Source: Jingyaoa shaoxingensis (GTDB lineage Bacteria > Bacillota > Clostridia > Lachnospirales > Lachnospiraceae). Taken from it: a DNA stretch of 49,039 nt. The position numbers were made by a program, and so were the translations under genes. The stretch lies in the NCBI RefSeq assembly GCF_014385005.1, contig NZ_JACRSZ010000019.1, positions 1 to 49,039 on the forward strand. The letters run 5' to 3'. Of this stretch, positions 6,497-15,623 are shown piece after piece; the first letter of the stretch is position 1, and every line of letters starts with the position of its first letter. Under the pieces are notes generated by a model that searched no databases, was not told the origin of the DNA, and saw only the letters and a program-made list of their open reading frames with translations.

Positions 6497-6574
6497 ATGA
6501 TTGATTCATGCAGGTGTAAGCCTGAACGAAAGTGGAGTAAATTATTGAAGAAAGAGAGGATTCAGTCAAAATGA
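6497..6574 (+). CDS. 25-aa leader peptide coupled to the adhesin gene
   Basis: A very short ORF starting at ATG 6497, eight bases after a strong GGGAGGTGG ribosome binding site (6483-6489 region). It encodes 25 residues, basic and with two cysteines (C-R-C near the start, W-S-K-L-L-K-K later). Its TGA stop at 6572-6574 overlaps the ATG (6571-6573) of the 1992-aa adhesin in an ATGA arrangement. The adhesin has no good ribosome binding site of its own at the usual distance beyond GAGAGGA at 6553-6559, so ribosomes ending on the leader may restart there. Together with the upstream switch-like RNA this looks like a translational control element. No homologue is recognised. Confidence 0.5.
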   Translation: MIDSCRCKPERKWSKLLKKERIQSK

Positions 6575-9500
6575 AAATGCGATTTAAAAGATTCTTGTCG
6601 GGATTTATGGCAGTTGCAACTTTGGCGTCTGTTATCGTTCAACCAGTCACGGTTTCTGCTTCTGAATTAGAACCAGAACCAACTTCCTTTGAACAGCAAT
6701 ATCCGGAACTGCAGGATGTGCAGGATACTCTTGATAAAGATGAAATTGTGGAAGCAAAGGATATTGAGATTCCCTATGGAGAAGAATTTGAGGTGGAAGT
6801 CGATCTGTCCGGTATAGAGGGCGTGAATGAAAAAAAGGTGAAAGTTTTATTCCATGAAGCAAAAAGTGAAGCTGGTACAGATTTTGACGTACATACACCG
6901 GATACCTACAAAGCTGTCTATGCAGTAGAGCCAGTCAGCGGTCACCCAGCTTACAGAGTAAGCAGAAACATTACGATAAAAGAGCCGGAAACAGAAGCAC
7001 AGACAAAGAGTTCTTCTGAAAATACAGCTGGTGAAGGAAATGCCGGTGAAACAGAAGATTCCGGAAATGCGGAGGATGCTGATTCGGATGGGTCAAAAGA
7101 GATTGTAACAGATCTTACAGAAGAGCAGGAAGTGACGACAGATGAAGAATCCGGTCTGACTGTTTCAGAAGTAATGGATCAGGTAGCGGAGAACGGTATT
7201 GACCTTTATTCTATGGAAGAAGGAGAAGCGGTTACTTTTATGGCAACAGATATTGCAACACAGAGTACCAAGAAAGTTACAGTGACAAGAGGAACCTGCT
7301 ATCAGTATTCGGATTACGGGTATGGAAGTTATCTGACTTATAAATATACGGTTCAGTTTGGTAATGTTTCTGCCACAGCATATTGTGTAGAGCCTTCTAA
7401 ATCCAGTCCGGGAAGTGGTACTTATGACATTACAAAGCTCAGTGACGGTAAGAAGCTGGCAAAGGTTTGTTACTATGGCACAAAGGCTTCCGGTGATGAA
7501 GGATTTTTCACAGAGGAAAATGGCTATGGAAACCTGAGTGCAGGTGCCAGATTTATCTTAGTACATCTGGCAGCATCTTATGCCAATGGTGGAGATTCTG
7601 CTTTCTCCGGTGCAAGCAGCAAGGCGAAGACACTTGCAATGAAACTGTATAATTACTGTATTTCACAGCCGGAGATTCCAGATGTAGATATGAGTTTTTC
7701 AGATGCAGATGTGACAGCCTATGTAGATGGCAACAGCCAGAGAACAAAGGAAATCACTTTTAAAGCAGATGAACTTCAGAGTATCACGATGAAACTTCCA
7801 AGTGGTGTGAAACTCCATAACGTGACAACCGGAAAAACAAGCAAAGCTGGTGAAGCAGTGGAAATCAATGGTGGAACCAAGTTTTACTTATCTGCACCTC
7901 TTACACAGGTACAGGATGTCGCAGGAAGCTGGTCTGCAACCATGAAGGGCAGTGTAACGAAAGATTATTCTGCATATAAGATCAGTACCGGCTCCGGTTC
8001 ACAGGATCTGGCACTGGTATTTGGTGAAGGTGTCGATGATGAAAAATATGTGGACTTCAAAGTAACATGGGTACAGTACGCAAGTGTTAAGGTGATTAAA
8101 AAAGATGCAAAAGCAGACGCAAAGCTGGCAGGTGCCGTGTTTGGTTTATACAGTGATGCAAACTGTACAAAACTGATCACAAAGTTACCGGCAACCGATG
8201 CAAATGGGGAAGCGTCCGTGCAGATCATTAAGACACAGGACACTGTATATCTGAAAGAGATTACAGCTCCGACAGGATATCGTATCAATGCAACTGCTTA
8301 CAATGTAAAACTGGAAGTCAGCAAAACAACAACTGTAACTGTTCCGGATGAGGAACAGATGGGGCAGCTGACTGTTTATAAAGAAGGTCAGGTTCTGACA
8401 GGTGCAGATGTCACCGAGAATGGAACAACATTTAAGTATGAGAAACGCAGACAGAAAGGTGCGATTTATGATGTGTATGCCGGGGCAGATATTAAAACTG
8501 CTTATGGTGCCAAGGTTTACAGCAAGGGTGATCTGGTCAAAGAGAATCTGACAACAGACTCGAATGGGGCAGTCATTCTGAAAAACCTGCATCTTGGTAC
8601 ATATATCGTCAAAGAAAAACAGGCTCCGACCGGATTTTATAATGCCGGGGAAGAAAAGTCTGTCACTCTTTCTTATGCAGGACAGAATGTAGATGTTGTT
8701 TTTTCTGAGACAACCTTTACGAATGACAGACAGAAAGCAGAAGTGATTGTGACAAAGCAGGATAAGGATACAGAAAATCCTCTGGATGGAGGAATTTTTG
8801 GACTTTATGCAGCCAGTGACATTAAAAATGCAGATGGAACGGTTGTTGTAAAGAAAGGCACTCTGATTGAGAAAGTGACAACTGGAAATGATGGAATGGC
8901 GAAGTTTACCGCAGACCTGCCGCTGGGATTTTCCTATGATGTAAAGGAAGTACAGGCTCCGGAAGGCTATCTGAGAAATGCGGATGATGTCTATACGTTT
9001 ACTTTTTCTTATACAAACGATAAGGAAGCGAAACTGACATTTAAGCATACCTTCAGAAACGAGCGTGTGATAGCAAAGATTTCCTTACAGAAGCAGGACA
9101 AAGAAACAAAGAAGGCTGTTCCACAGGGAGATGCTACTTTAGAAAAGGCAGTCTATGGACTGTATGCCCGTGAGGATATTGTCCATCCGGATGGAGCAAC
9201 TGGTGTGATCTACAAAGCAGGCGAGCAGGTTGCCACTCTCACAACAGATAAGAATGGACAGGCTTCCGTAGATGGATTATACCTTGGTAATTACTATGTA
9301 AAAGAGATTACTCCGCCAACGGGTTACCTGGCAGATGAAGAAGAACATGATCTGGTCTGCAACTACGAGGGTGATCTTGTAGCGGAAGTGAAGCGTGACT
9401 GTCTGTCTCTGGAACAGGTGATGAAGCAGCCATTTGAGATTATCAAGGCAGCGAACAACGGAAAGACAGATGCCGATTTACTGAAAGGTGCAGGATTTAC

Positions 9501-12500
9501 CGCTTATCTGGTATCATCCCTAACAGTAAAAGAAGATGGCAGCTATGACTTTGATTCTGTCAAGCCGGTAGTGATCGGGGAAAATGGTGCAACAGAGATC
9601 TTTACAGATGAGAAAGGGTATGCCCGCAGTATTGCACTTCCTTATGGAACTTACATCGTCCGTGAAACAACCACGCCACATAATTACACTCCGGTCAATG
9701 ATTTCATCGTGCAGATTACGGAAAATCATCCGACTACACCGCAGGTATGGAGAGTGCTGCTTGACAAAGAGTTTGAAGCAAAGCTGAAGATCATCAAACA
9801 GGACGATGAGACAAAGAAAGCAGTGCTTCAGAAGAATACAGAGTTTAAGATTTTTAACCTGGATACAGAAAAGTATGTGGAACAGGTAACAACCTATCCG
9901 ACGACGGTAAAACACAAATCTTATTTTACAGATGAGCAGGGATACTTAATCCTTCCACAGAATCTGAAAATTGGACATTACCGTATTGAGGAAGTGAACG
10001 CACCTTATGGATATACGCTCAATGAGAATTACTATGAGGTGAATGTAGATTCCAATACAGCATATCAGATGGACGGAACTTCCGGCGATGTGATCATCGA
10101 GGTTGCATACGAGAATCATCCGGTTAAGGGAGAACTGAACATCGTAAAACAGGGTGAGGTCTTAAATGGTTATAAAGATGACTTTACTTATCAGAAAGAA
10201 ACTCTGGAGGGAGCAGTCTTTGAGGTATATGCTGCCGAAGATATTTATACAGCAGATTTCCAGAAAGATGATAATGGAAACCGTATCCTGGAGTATGCTT
10301 CTGGGGAACTGGTAGGAACTGTTACCACGGATAAGGATGGAAAGGCACAGATCGCTGACCTTCCACTTGGAACCTATAAGATTGTTGAAAAGACAGCACC
10401 AGAGGGCTTTGTGTTAAATGAAGAAGCACAGACAGTAACATTTGAATACAAAGACCAGAAAACACCAGTTATTGAGCAGACAGCAACCTTTGAGAATGAC
10501 CGCCAGAAAGTGGAAGTGTCCGTAGTCAAACAGGATGCAGAGACAAAAACGGTTGTGGCGGGTGCAGAGTTTGGTATCTATGCAAAAGAAGATATTCTGG
10601 CACATGAAGAAGTGATTGTGAAGGCAGATACCTTACTTGGAAAAGCAGTCAGTGGGGAAGATGGAAAGGCAGTATTTGACGTTGACCTTCCATTTAGTAC
10701 TTACTATATCAAAGAACTTGCAGCTCCGGCAGGGTATGTCTCTTCTTTTGAGACTTTGGAAGTGACTGCCAAATATCAGGGACAGGATGTGAAAATGGTA
10801 GAGCTGGAATCTGTATTTAAGAACCAGCCGACAAAAGTAACCTTTACGAAGTCCGATATTACGACAGGCGTGGAACTTTCCGGGGCAACGCTTACGGTGC
10901 TTGATAAGGATGGAAATGTGGTAGATACATGGAAGTCTGTAAAGGGTGAGGAACACTTGATTGAAAGACTCACAGCCGGGGAGACATATACTCTTCGTGA
11001 AGAAATGGCTCCTTATGGCTATCTGATGGCGGAAGAAGTTTCCTTTACTGTGGACGATACTGCTGAAATCCAGAAGGTAGAGATGAAAGATGCAGTGCCA
11101 ACCGGAACACTTATCATCAATAAAAAAGGTGAGTTCCTAGAGAAAATATCTGCACTGGATTCCATTGGCGGATGGATGAAGCATCTGTTTGAATATCTTT
11201 CCGGTTCCCTGAAAGACGTTACTTTTGAGGTTTATGCCTTAGAAGATATAAAAGCGGCGGATGGTGAGAGTGAAGATTACTACAAAAAGGATGCACTGGT
11301 AGCAACAATCACGACGGATGAAACAGGAGTGGCGAAACTGACAGACCTTCCTCTTGGCAAATACTGTGTCAAAGAGAAAGAGACAGCAAATGGATATGTC
11401 CTGGATGGAGAAGCTCGTGAAGTGGATCTGACTTACCGTGACCAGAATACCGCAGTTGTTACTTATTCTGCTGACTGGCAGAACAAACGCCAGAGAGCAG
11501 AAGTAAACGTGTTAAAGAAAGAAAAAGATTCCGACCGTGTACTGGAAGGGGCTGTATTTGCCCTGTGCAATAAAGAAAATATTGTCAATGCAAAGGGCGA
11601 TGTGATCTTGAAAGAGGATACGGTTATTGAGGAGCAGGCTACGGATAAGGAAGGAAAACTGACCTTTACGGCAGATCTGCCACTTGGCTATACCTACTAT
11701 GTGAAAGAAACTTCTCCGGCACCGGGATTTGCGACAACAGACCAGGTACAGGAATTTACTTTTGAATATGGTGGGGCAGATAAGGAAACACTGTCTTATG
11801 TGTTTACTTTTGAAGATGAGCCGACAACCGTAGAGTTTACCAAAACATCCCTGACAGACGGAAAGGAGATTGAGGGAGCAAAACTGAAAGTTACAGATGA
11901 GAGTGGAAACACTGTGGATGAATGGACTTCTGGTAAAGAACCACATATCATCAAAGAACTGACCGCTGGCAAGAAGTACACCATGACAGAAACACTTCCT
12001 GCGGACGGTTATGTGACAGCAGAGAGCATCACTTTTACGGTGGAAGATACCGGTGAAGTACAGAAGGTGGAAATGAAGGATGATGTGACAAAAGTGCAGA
12101 TTTCCAAGACCGATATTTCCGGTAAGGAGCTGCCAGGAGCGAAACTGACGATCCTTGATAAAGATGGAAAGACCGTAGAAAGCTGGACATCTGAGAAAAA
12201 ACCACACTATATTGAGATGCTTCCAATCGGGGAATATATCCTCCGTGAAGAAACTGCACCGGATGGTTATCTGGTTGCAGAAGATGTGAAGTTTACGGTC
12301 AAAGATACTGGAGAAATCCAGAAGGTTGTGATGAAGGATGAGGCGAAACCAGAGGAAACTCCAACAGAGACACCGACGGAAACACCAGAAACCACACCAA
12401 CACCGGAGACAAAAACCACAGAAGAAACAAAGAAATCGACTTCACCAAAGACAGGAGATAATACACCGATTCTGTTCTGGATTCTGCTTGCAGGGGCTGG

Positions 12501-12549
12501 AATGGCTGGTCTTGGTGGAACAGTGATTCTTCGCAAAAAGAAGAAATAA
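6571..12549 (+). CDS. Giant Cna-B/SpaA-repeat sortase-anchored surface adhesin
   Basis: A 1992-aa cell-wall protein. A signal peptide covers about residues 1-30 (basic start, hydrophobic core, V-S-A then S-E-L-E-P). An acidic Glu/Thr/Ser linker runs to about 235. A globular domain follows at about 240-430, containing T-A-Y-C-V-E-P-S; it resembles thioester-domain adhesins, but I see no TQxA glutamine, so a thioester is uncertain. About 13 Cna-B/SpaA-type repeats fill 505-1925, each starting near V-x-K-x-D and ending L-P-x-G-x-Y-x-V-x-E-x-x-A-P-x-G-Y. The C-terminus has a Pro/Thr stretch, S-P-K-T-G as the sortase signal, a hydrophobic helix and a Lys tail. It precedes the T4SS genes and probably promotes cell contact for mating or host binding. 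No sortase gene is in view. Confidence 0.92.
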   Translation: MKMRFKRFLSGFMAVATLASVIVQPVTVSASELEPEPTSFEQQYPELQDVQDTLDKDEIVEAKDIEIPYGEEFEVEVDLSGIEGVNEKKVKVLFHEAKSEAGTDFDVHTPDTYKAVYAVEPVSGHPAYRVSRNITIKEPETEAQTKSSSENTAGEGNAGETEDSGNAEDADSDGSKEIVTDLTEEQEVTTDEESGLTVSEVMDQVAENGIDLYSMEEGEAVTFMATDIATQSTKKVTVTRGTCYQYSDYGYGSYLTYKYTVQFGNVSATAYCVEPSKSSPGSGTYDITKLSDGKKLAKVCYYGTKASGDEGFFTEENGYGNLSAGARFILVHLAASYANGGDSAFSGASSKAKTLAMKLYNYCISQPEIPDVDMSFSDADVTAYVDGNSQRTKEITFKADELQSITMKLPSGVKLHNVTTGKTSKAGEAVEINGGTKFYLSAPLTQVQDVAGSWSATMKGSVTKDYSAYKISTGSGSQDLALVFGEGVDDEKYVDFKVTWVQYASVKVIKKDAKADAKLAGAVFGLYSDANCTKLITKLPATDANGEASVQIIKTQDTVYLKEITAPTGYRINATAYNVKLEVSKTTTVTVPDEEQMGQLTVYKEGQVLTGADVTENGTTFKYEKRRQKGAIYDVYAGADIKTAYGAKVYSKGDLVKENLTTDSNGAVILKNLHLGTYIVKEKQAPTGFYNAGEEKSVTLSYAGQNVDVVFSETTFTNDRQKAEVIVTKQDKDTENPLDGGIFGLYAASDIKNADGTVVVKKGTLIEKVTTGNDGMAKFTADLPLGFSYDVKEVQAPEGYLRNADDVYTFTFSYTNDKEAKLTFKHTFRNERVIAKISLQKQDKETKKAVPQGDATLEKAVYGLYAREDIVHPDGATGVIYKAGEQVATLTTDKNGQASVDGLYLGNYYVKEITPPTGYLADEEEHDLVCNYEGDLVAEVKRDCLSLEQVMKQPFEIIKAANNGKTDADLLKGAGFTAYLVSSLTVKEDGSYDFDSVKPVVIGENGATEIFTDEKGYARSIALPYGTYIVRETTTPHNYTPVNDFIVQITENHPTTPQVWRVLLDKEFEAKLKIIKQDDETKKAVLQKNTEFKIFNLDTEKYVEQVTTYPTTVKHKSYFTDEQGYLILPQNLKIGHYRIEEVNAPYGYTLNENYYEVNVDSNTAYQMDGTSGDVIIEVAYENHPVKGELNIVKQGEVLNGYKDDFTYQKETLEGAVFEVYAAEDIYTADFQKDDNGNRILEYASGELVGTVTTDKDGKAQIADLPLGTYKIVEKTAPEGFVLNEEAQTVTFEYKDQKTPVIEQTATFENDRQKVEVSVVKQDAETKTVVAGAEFGIYAKEDILAHEEVIVKADTLLGKAVSGEDGKAVFDVDLPFSTYYIKELAAPAGYVSSFETLEVTAKYQGQDVKMVELESVFKNQPTKVTFTKSDITTGVELSGATLTVLDKDGNVVDTWKSVKGEEHLIERLTAGETYTLREEMAPYGYLMAEEVSFTVDDTAEIQKVEMKDAVPTGTLIINKKGEFLEKISALDSIGGWMKHLFEYLSGSLKDVTFEVYALEDIKAADGESEDYYKKDALVATITTDETGVAKLTDLPLGKYCVKEKETANGYVLDGEAREVDLTYRDQNTAVVTYSADWQNKRQRAEVNVLKKEKDSDRVLEGAVFALCNKENIVNAKGDVILKEDTVIEEQATDKEGKLTFTADLPLGYTYYVKETSPAPGFATTDQVQEFTFEYGGADKETLSYVFTFEDEPTTVEFTKTSLTDGKEIEGAKLKVTDESGNTVDEWTSGKEPHIIKELTAGKKYTMTETLPADGYVTAESITFTVEDTGEVQKVEMKDDVTKVQISKTDISGKELPGAKLTILDKDGKTVESWTSEKKPHYIEMLPIGEYILREETAPDGYLVAEDVKFTVKDTGEIQKVVMKDEAKPEETPTETPTETPETTPTPETKTTEETKKSTSPKTGDNTPILFWILLAGAGMAGLGGTVILRKKKK

Positions 12550-12578
12550 GAGATTATAAGATTTCTTAGTAATGGATG

Positions 12579-12617
12579 AGGGCATTTATGGACACAGGAT
12601 TCATAGATGCCCTTTTA
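12579..12617 (+). terminator. Rho-independent terminator after the adhesin gene
   Basis: AGGGCATTTATG (12579-12590) pairs with CATAGATGCCCT (12602-12613) with a small 2x2 internal mismatch, followed by TTTT. It lies about 30 nt after the adhesin stop and would separate it partly from the T4SS genes. Confidence 0.8.
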
Positions 12618-12649
12618 TAAAATTTCAAAAGAATTAGGGAGAAAAGAAG

Positions 12650-12802
12650 ATGACAAAAACAGTATTGATCGTTGCTGCAGCTGCAGTATTTCTGGTATAT
12701 GGATTTGTCCTTTGGTGCTGTATCAAAGTGGGGGCAGAATCAGAAAAAGAATATATGAAACTGGCAGAAAAGAGAGGAAAGGAGCAGCAATGTGATAAAT
12801 GA
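12650..12802 (+). CDS. Small single-pass membrane protein, 50 aa
   Basis: ATG 12650 follows AGGGAG at 12636-12641, and the ORF ends at TGA 12802. The product has one hydrophobic helix at about residues 5-24 (V-L-I-V-A-A-A-A-V-F-L-V-Y-G), two adjacent cysteines, then a short charged tail (E-Y-M-K-L-A-E-K-R). Small single-helix proteins of this size are regular members of clostridial T4SS operons. An overlapping 62-codon frame in another register is Cys/Arg-rich and lacks a ribosome binding site, so this frame is preferred. The function is unknown; its place just before pcfB suggests a membrane part of the transfer machine. Confidence 0.6.
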   Translation: MTKTVLIVAAAAVFLVYGFVLWCCIKVGAESEKEYMKLAEKRGKEQQCDK

Positions 12803-12841
12803 GGATAAGACAGCAGTGAAAGAAGAAAGGGCGTGGTGTGA

Positions 12842-13357
12842 TTGCAGGATGAAGTGAATGAGAAAACAGTCTCACTTTGTATCCGCTGCGGCAAGGTCAC
12901 TGCCAACCTGCTGAAAGCTGCCATGGTAAAGGCTCTTGCAAAGATGGAGCAGGAGAAAAAACAGCAGGGACAGAAACAGCCCCAGAAGGAAAAGGAGGAT
13001 AAGACCTATAAGGGAAAACAGAGTCTTGATAAGCTGATGAAGCAGAATGTACAGCTGTCCAACATTGAGATCACAGATGGAAATATCAAGTCTTTTGAAC
13101 GGGTAGCAAAAAAGTACAGCATTGATTTCAGTCTGAAAAAAGATGTGACTGCTGACCCGCCAAGATATTATGTGTTCTTTAAGGCAAGAGATGCCGATGT
13201 GATGACTGCCGCTTTTAAGGAATATACAGGACAGACGTTGAATAAGGACAAAAAACCATCTGTGAGGAAGAAGTTACAGCAGGCAATCACCAAATCGCTT
13301 GCAAAGCACAGAGAACTGGAGAAAACAAAAGGAAAGGAGAAGGAGCCGTCATTATGA
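12842..13357 (+). CDS. PcfB-like (DUF3801) conjugation protein
   Basis: A 171-aa protein of the PcfB/DUF3801 family, known from pCF10 as an accessory of the coupling protein and relaxosome. The N-terminal helix-rich part (about residues 1-60) has L-L-K-A-A-M-V-K-A-L. The core (about 70-135) includes F-E-R-V-A-K-K-Y-x-I-D-F-x-L-K-K and D-P-P-R-Y-Y-V-F-F-K-A-R-D-A-D, typical of the family. The C-terminus is Lys-rich. The start is TTG 12842: an in-frame TGA stands immediately before it. GAAAGGG ends at 12830, a slightly long spacing. The gene overlaps the VirD4 gene by 4 nt (ATGA), as expected for proteins that work as partners. Confidence 0.85.
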   Translation: MQDEVNEKTVSLCIRCGKVTANLLKAAMVKALAKMEQEKKQQGQKQPQKEKEDKTYKGKQSLDKLMKQNVQLSNIEITDGNIKSFERVAKKYSIDFSLKKDVTADPPRYYVFFKARDADVMTAAFKEYTGQTLNKDKKPSVRKKLQQAITKSLAKHRELEKTKGKEKEPSL

Positions 13358-15249
13358 GCAGATTACAGAAATTGCTTGGTGTAGGAAAAGGATACCTGGA
13401 GAGGTTACCGCCGGTGGATGTACATAAGCTGCTTCGGATTGTTCTGATGAATCTTCCGTATATCGTGATCTTTTATGTGGGAAATAAGCTGGCATGGTTA
13501 TATCAATACTGTGTGGGTGATTCCATGATAGAAAGACTGATGGTACTGGTCTTAAATTTCCAGATGGCATTCAGCAGGATTCTTCCAAGTATGCATAAAA
13601 ATGAATTGCTGGTTGGGATTACAGGAGCCGTGGCGGTGAAGCTCTTGGTCTATATGAAAGGGAAAAATGCCAAAAAGTTCCGGCAGGGAGTGGAGTATGG
13701 TTCGGCAAGATGGGGGACGGCAAAAGACATTGCACCCTTTATCGACCCGGTATTTGAGAACAATATCCTGCTGACCATGACGGAACGGCTGACCATGAAT
13801 GGCAGACCAAAGAATCCGAAATTTGCGAGGAACAAGAACGTGATCGTGATTGGCGGATCTGGCTCAGGAAAGACACGTTTTTATGTAAAACCCAACTTGA
13901 TGCAGATGGGAAAATACATCAGTTATGTGGTCACGGACCCGAAAGGGACGATTATCATTGAGTGCGGAAAGATGCTGGTACGGCATGGATATAAAGTGAA
14001 AGTATTGAATACGATCAATTTTTCCAAGAGTATGCACTATAACCCCTTCCACTATATCCATTCAGAAAAGGATATTTTGAAACTGGTAAATACGATTATG
14101 GTGAACACGAAAGGGGAAGGCGAGAAGTCCAGTGAGGATTTCTGGACGAAAGCAGAGAGGCTTCTGTACTGTGCCCTGATCGGCTATATCTGGTATGAAG
14201 CACCGGAAGAAGAACAGAACTTTGCGACCCTGCTTGAGTTTATCAACGCTTCGGAAACAAGGGAAGATGATGAGACATTTAAAAATGCAGTAGATATGCT
14301 GTTTGAGGAACTGGAAAAGGAAGAACCGGAGCATTTTGCAGTGCGTCAGTATAAGAAATATAAACTGGCGGCAGGAAAAACAGCAAAGAGTATTTTGATT
14401 TCCTGTGGTGCAAGGCTTGCACCGTTTGACATTGCAGAGCTTCGTGAGATCATGAGCTATGATGAGATGGAACTGGATATGGTAGGTGACCAGAGGACAG
14501 CACTGTTTATTATCATTTCTGATACGGATGATACCTTTAACTTTGTTGTGGCGATGATGTACAGCCAGTTATTCAACCTGTTATGTGACAGAGCGGACGA
14601 TGTACATCATGGAAGATTGCCATATCATGTCAGAATCCTCTGTGACGAGTTCGCAAATATCGGTCAGATTCCAAAGTTTGACAAGCTGATTGCCACCATT
14701 CGTAGCAGGGAAATCTCTGCATCCATTATCCTCCAGTCGCAGTCCCAGTTAAAGACAATCTACAAAGATGCAGCTGAAACAATCTTAGGCAACTGCGACA
14801 CGATGTTATTCCTTGGCGGTAAGGAAAGTTCGACCTTAAAGGAGATTTCCGAGACGCTGGGAAAAGAAACGATTGATTTATATAACACTTCGGACACCCG
14901 TGGACAGAGCCGTTCTTACGGGATGAACTATCAAAAAACAGGAAAGGAATTGATGAGCCGGGACGAACTTGCGGTCATGGATGGCAGCAAATGTATCTTG
15001 CAGCTTCGAGGTGTAAGACCATTTTTCAGTGACAAGTTCGATATTACCAAACACAAACGGTATAAGGAGCTGTCAGACTACGATAAGAAAAATGAGTTTG
15101 ATGTGGAAGCGTATATGCGGCATCGGATGGAAGTGAAACTGACGAGGACACAGGAATTTGACCTGTATGAGTTTTCGGAAGAGAGTCTGGCAGGAGAATT
15201 AAATACAGAAAACAAGGAAGCAGAGCATGTGAAAGATTCGGACACATAG
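13354..15249 (+). CDS. virD4: VirD4-type coupling protein (TraG/TraD family)
   Basis: A 631-aa type IV coupling ATPase that brings the relaxase-DNA complex to the channel. Hydrophobic segments at about residues 25-50 and 60-95 anchor it in the membrane. Walker A G-G-S-G-S-G-K-T lies near 167-174. Walker B and the following helix read I-L-C-D-E-F-A-N-I-G near 427-436. The motif S-R-E-I-S-A-S-I-I-L-Q-S-Q-S follows at about 451, and the C-terminal T4CP region carries F-L-G-G-K-E-S-S-T. Length and motif order are normal for Gram-positive VirD4/PcfC proteins. The ATG overlaps the pcfB stop, and GAAAGGAGAAGG precedes it. It is encoded with the channel genes, not with the relaxase, which lies about 28 kb away. 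Confidence 0.95.
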   Translation: MSRLQKLLGVGKGYLERLPPVDVHKLLRIVLMNLPYIVIFYVGNKLAWLYQYCVGDSMIERLMVLVLNFQMAFSRILPSMHKNELLVGITGAVAVKLLVYMKGKNAKKFRQGVEYGSARWGTAKDIAPFIDPVFENNILLTMTERLTMNGRPKNPKFARNKNVIVIGGSGSGKTRFYVKPNLMQMGKYISYVVTDPKGTIIIECGKMLVRHGYKVKVLNTINFSKSMHYNPFHYIHSEKDILKLVNTIMVNTKGEGEKSSEDFWTKAERLLYCALIGYIWYEAPEEEQNFATLLEFINASETREDDETFKNAVDMLFEELEKEEPEHFAVRQYKKYKLAAGKTAKSILISCGARLAPFDIAELREIMSYDEMELDMVGDQRTALFIIISDTDDTFNFVVAMMYSQLFNLLCDRADDVHHGRLPYHVRILCDEFANIGQIPKFDKLIATIRSREISASIILQSQSQLKTIYKDAAETILGNCDTMLFLGGKESSTLKEISETLGKETIDLYNTSDTRGQSRSYGMNYQKTGKELMSRDELAVMDGSKCILQLRGVRPFFSDKFDITKHKRYKELSDYDKKNEFDVEAYMRHRMEVKLTRTQEFDLYEFSEESLAGELNTENKEAEHVKDSDT

Positions 15250-15278
15250 CTCTTTTTTCTTTGCCCTTTTGGGAGGTG

Positions 15279-15338
15279 ATGGATTTGAGAGATCATGAAA
15301 GGCCACCCGTAAGGGCAGAGCCGGAAAAGACTTCTTAA
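15279..15338 (+). CDS. Possible 19-aa peptide ORF
   Basis: A 19-codon frame, ATG 15279 to TAA 15338, lies in the 135-nt gap between virD4 and the Maff2 gene. GGGAGGTG at 15271-15278 abuts the ATG, closer than ideal; a TTG at 15285 in the same frame is better spaced. The peptide is hydrophilic and Arg/Pro-rich, with no match I recognise. It may be a leader for the next genes or chance. Confidence 0.25.
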   Translation: MDLRDHERPPVRAEPEKTS

Positions 15339-15384
15339 AGATAGAAACCAGAGAAATACAGAGATTTGAAAGGAGACAACGAAT

Positions 15385-15600
15385 ATGGCGTTTTTTAATC
15401 AGGCAATCAATATTTTGCAGACACTTGTGGTGGCGATTGGAGCCGGACTTGCAGTATGGGGTGTTATTAACCTGTTAGAAGGATATGGAAACGACAACCC
15501 AGGTGCAAAGTCCCAGGGAATCAAGCAGCTGATGGCAGGAGGCGGTGTCGTTCTGATCGGCACCCAGCTGGTACCGTTACTGTCCGGATTGTTCAGCTGA
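15385..15600 (+). CDS. Maff2-family protein, VirB2/TrbC-like
   Basis: A 71-aa protein of the Maff2 family, found in the same place in many clostridial conjugative elements. Two hydrophobic segments (about residues 9-27, T-L-V-V-A-I-G-A-G-L-A-V-W-G, and 48-66) flank a Gly/Asn loop (G-Y-G-N-D-N-P-G-A-K). This hairpin topology resembles VirB2/TrbC pilin subunits, a role inferred from size, topology and position between virD4 and virB6. It starts at ATG 15385 with AAAGGAGA at 15370-15377. There is no obvious cleavable signal peptide. The next gene begins 23 nt on, with its own GGAGGGAGA. Confidence 0.85.
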   Translation: MAFFNQAINILQTLVVAIGAGLAVWGVINLLEGYGNDNPGAKSQGIKQLMAGGGVVLIGTQLVPLLSGLFS

Positions 15601-15623
15601 GAGAAGCAGGAGGGAGATGACTC

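Noticed and set aside
8185..9048. Minus-strand open frame of 287 codons inside the adhesin gene
   Set aside because: Cys/Ile/Phe-rich composition, no ribosome binding site, no known motif; it mirrors the repeat-rich coding strand of the Cna-B protein.
12607..12795. 62-codon frame after the adhesin gene
   Set aside because: It starts inside the terminator stem, lacks a ribosome binding site, and overlaps the better 50-aa membrane protein frame at 12650-12802.
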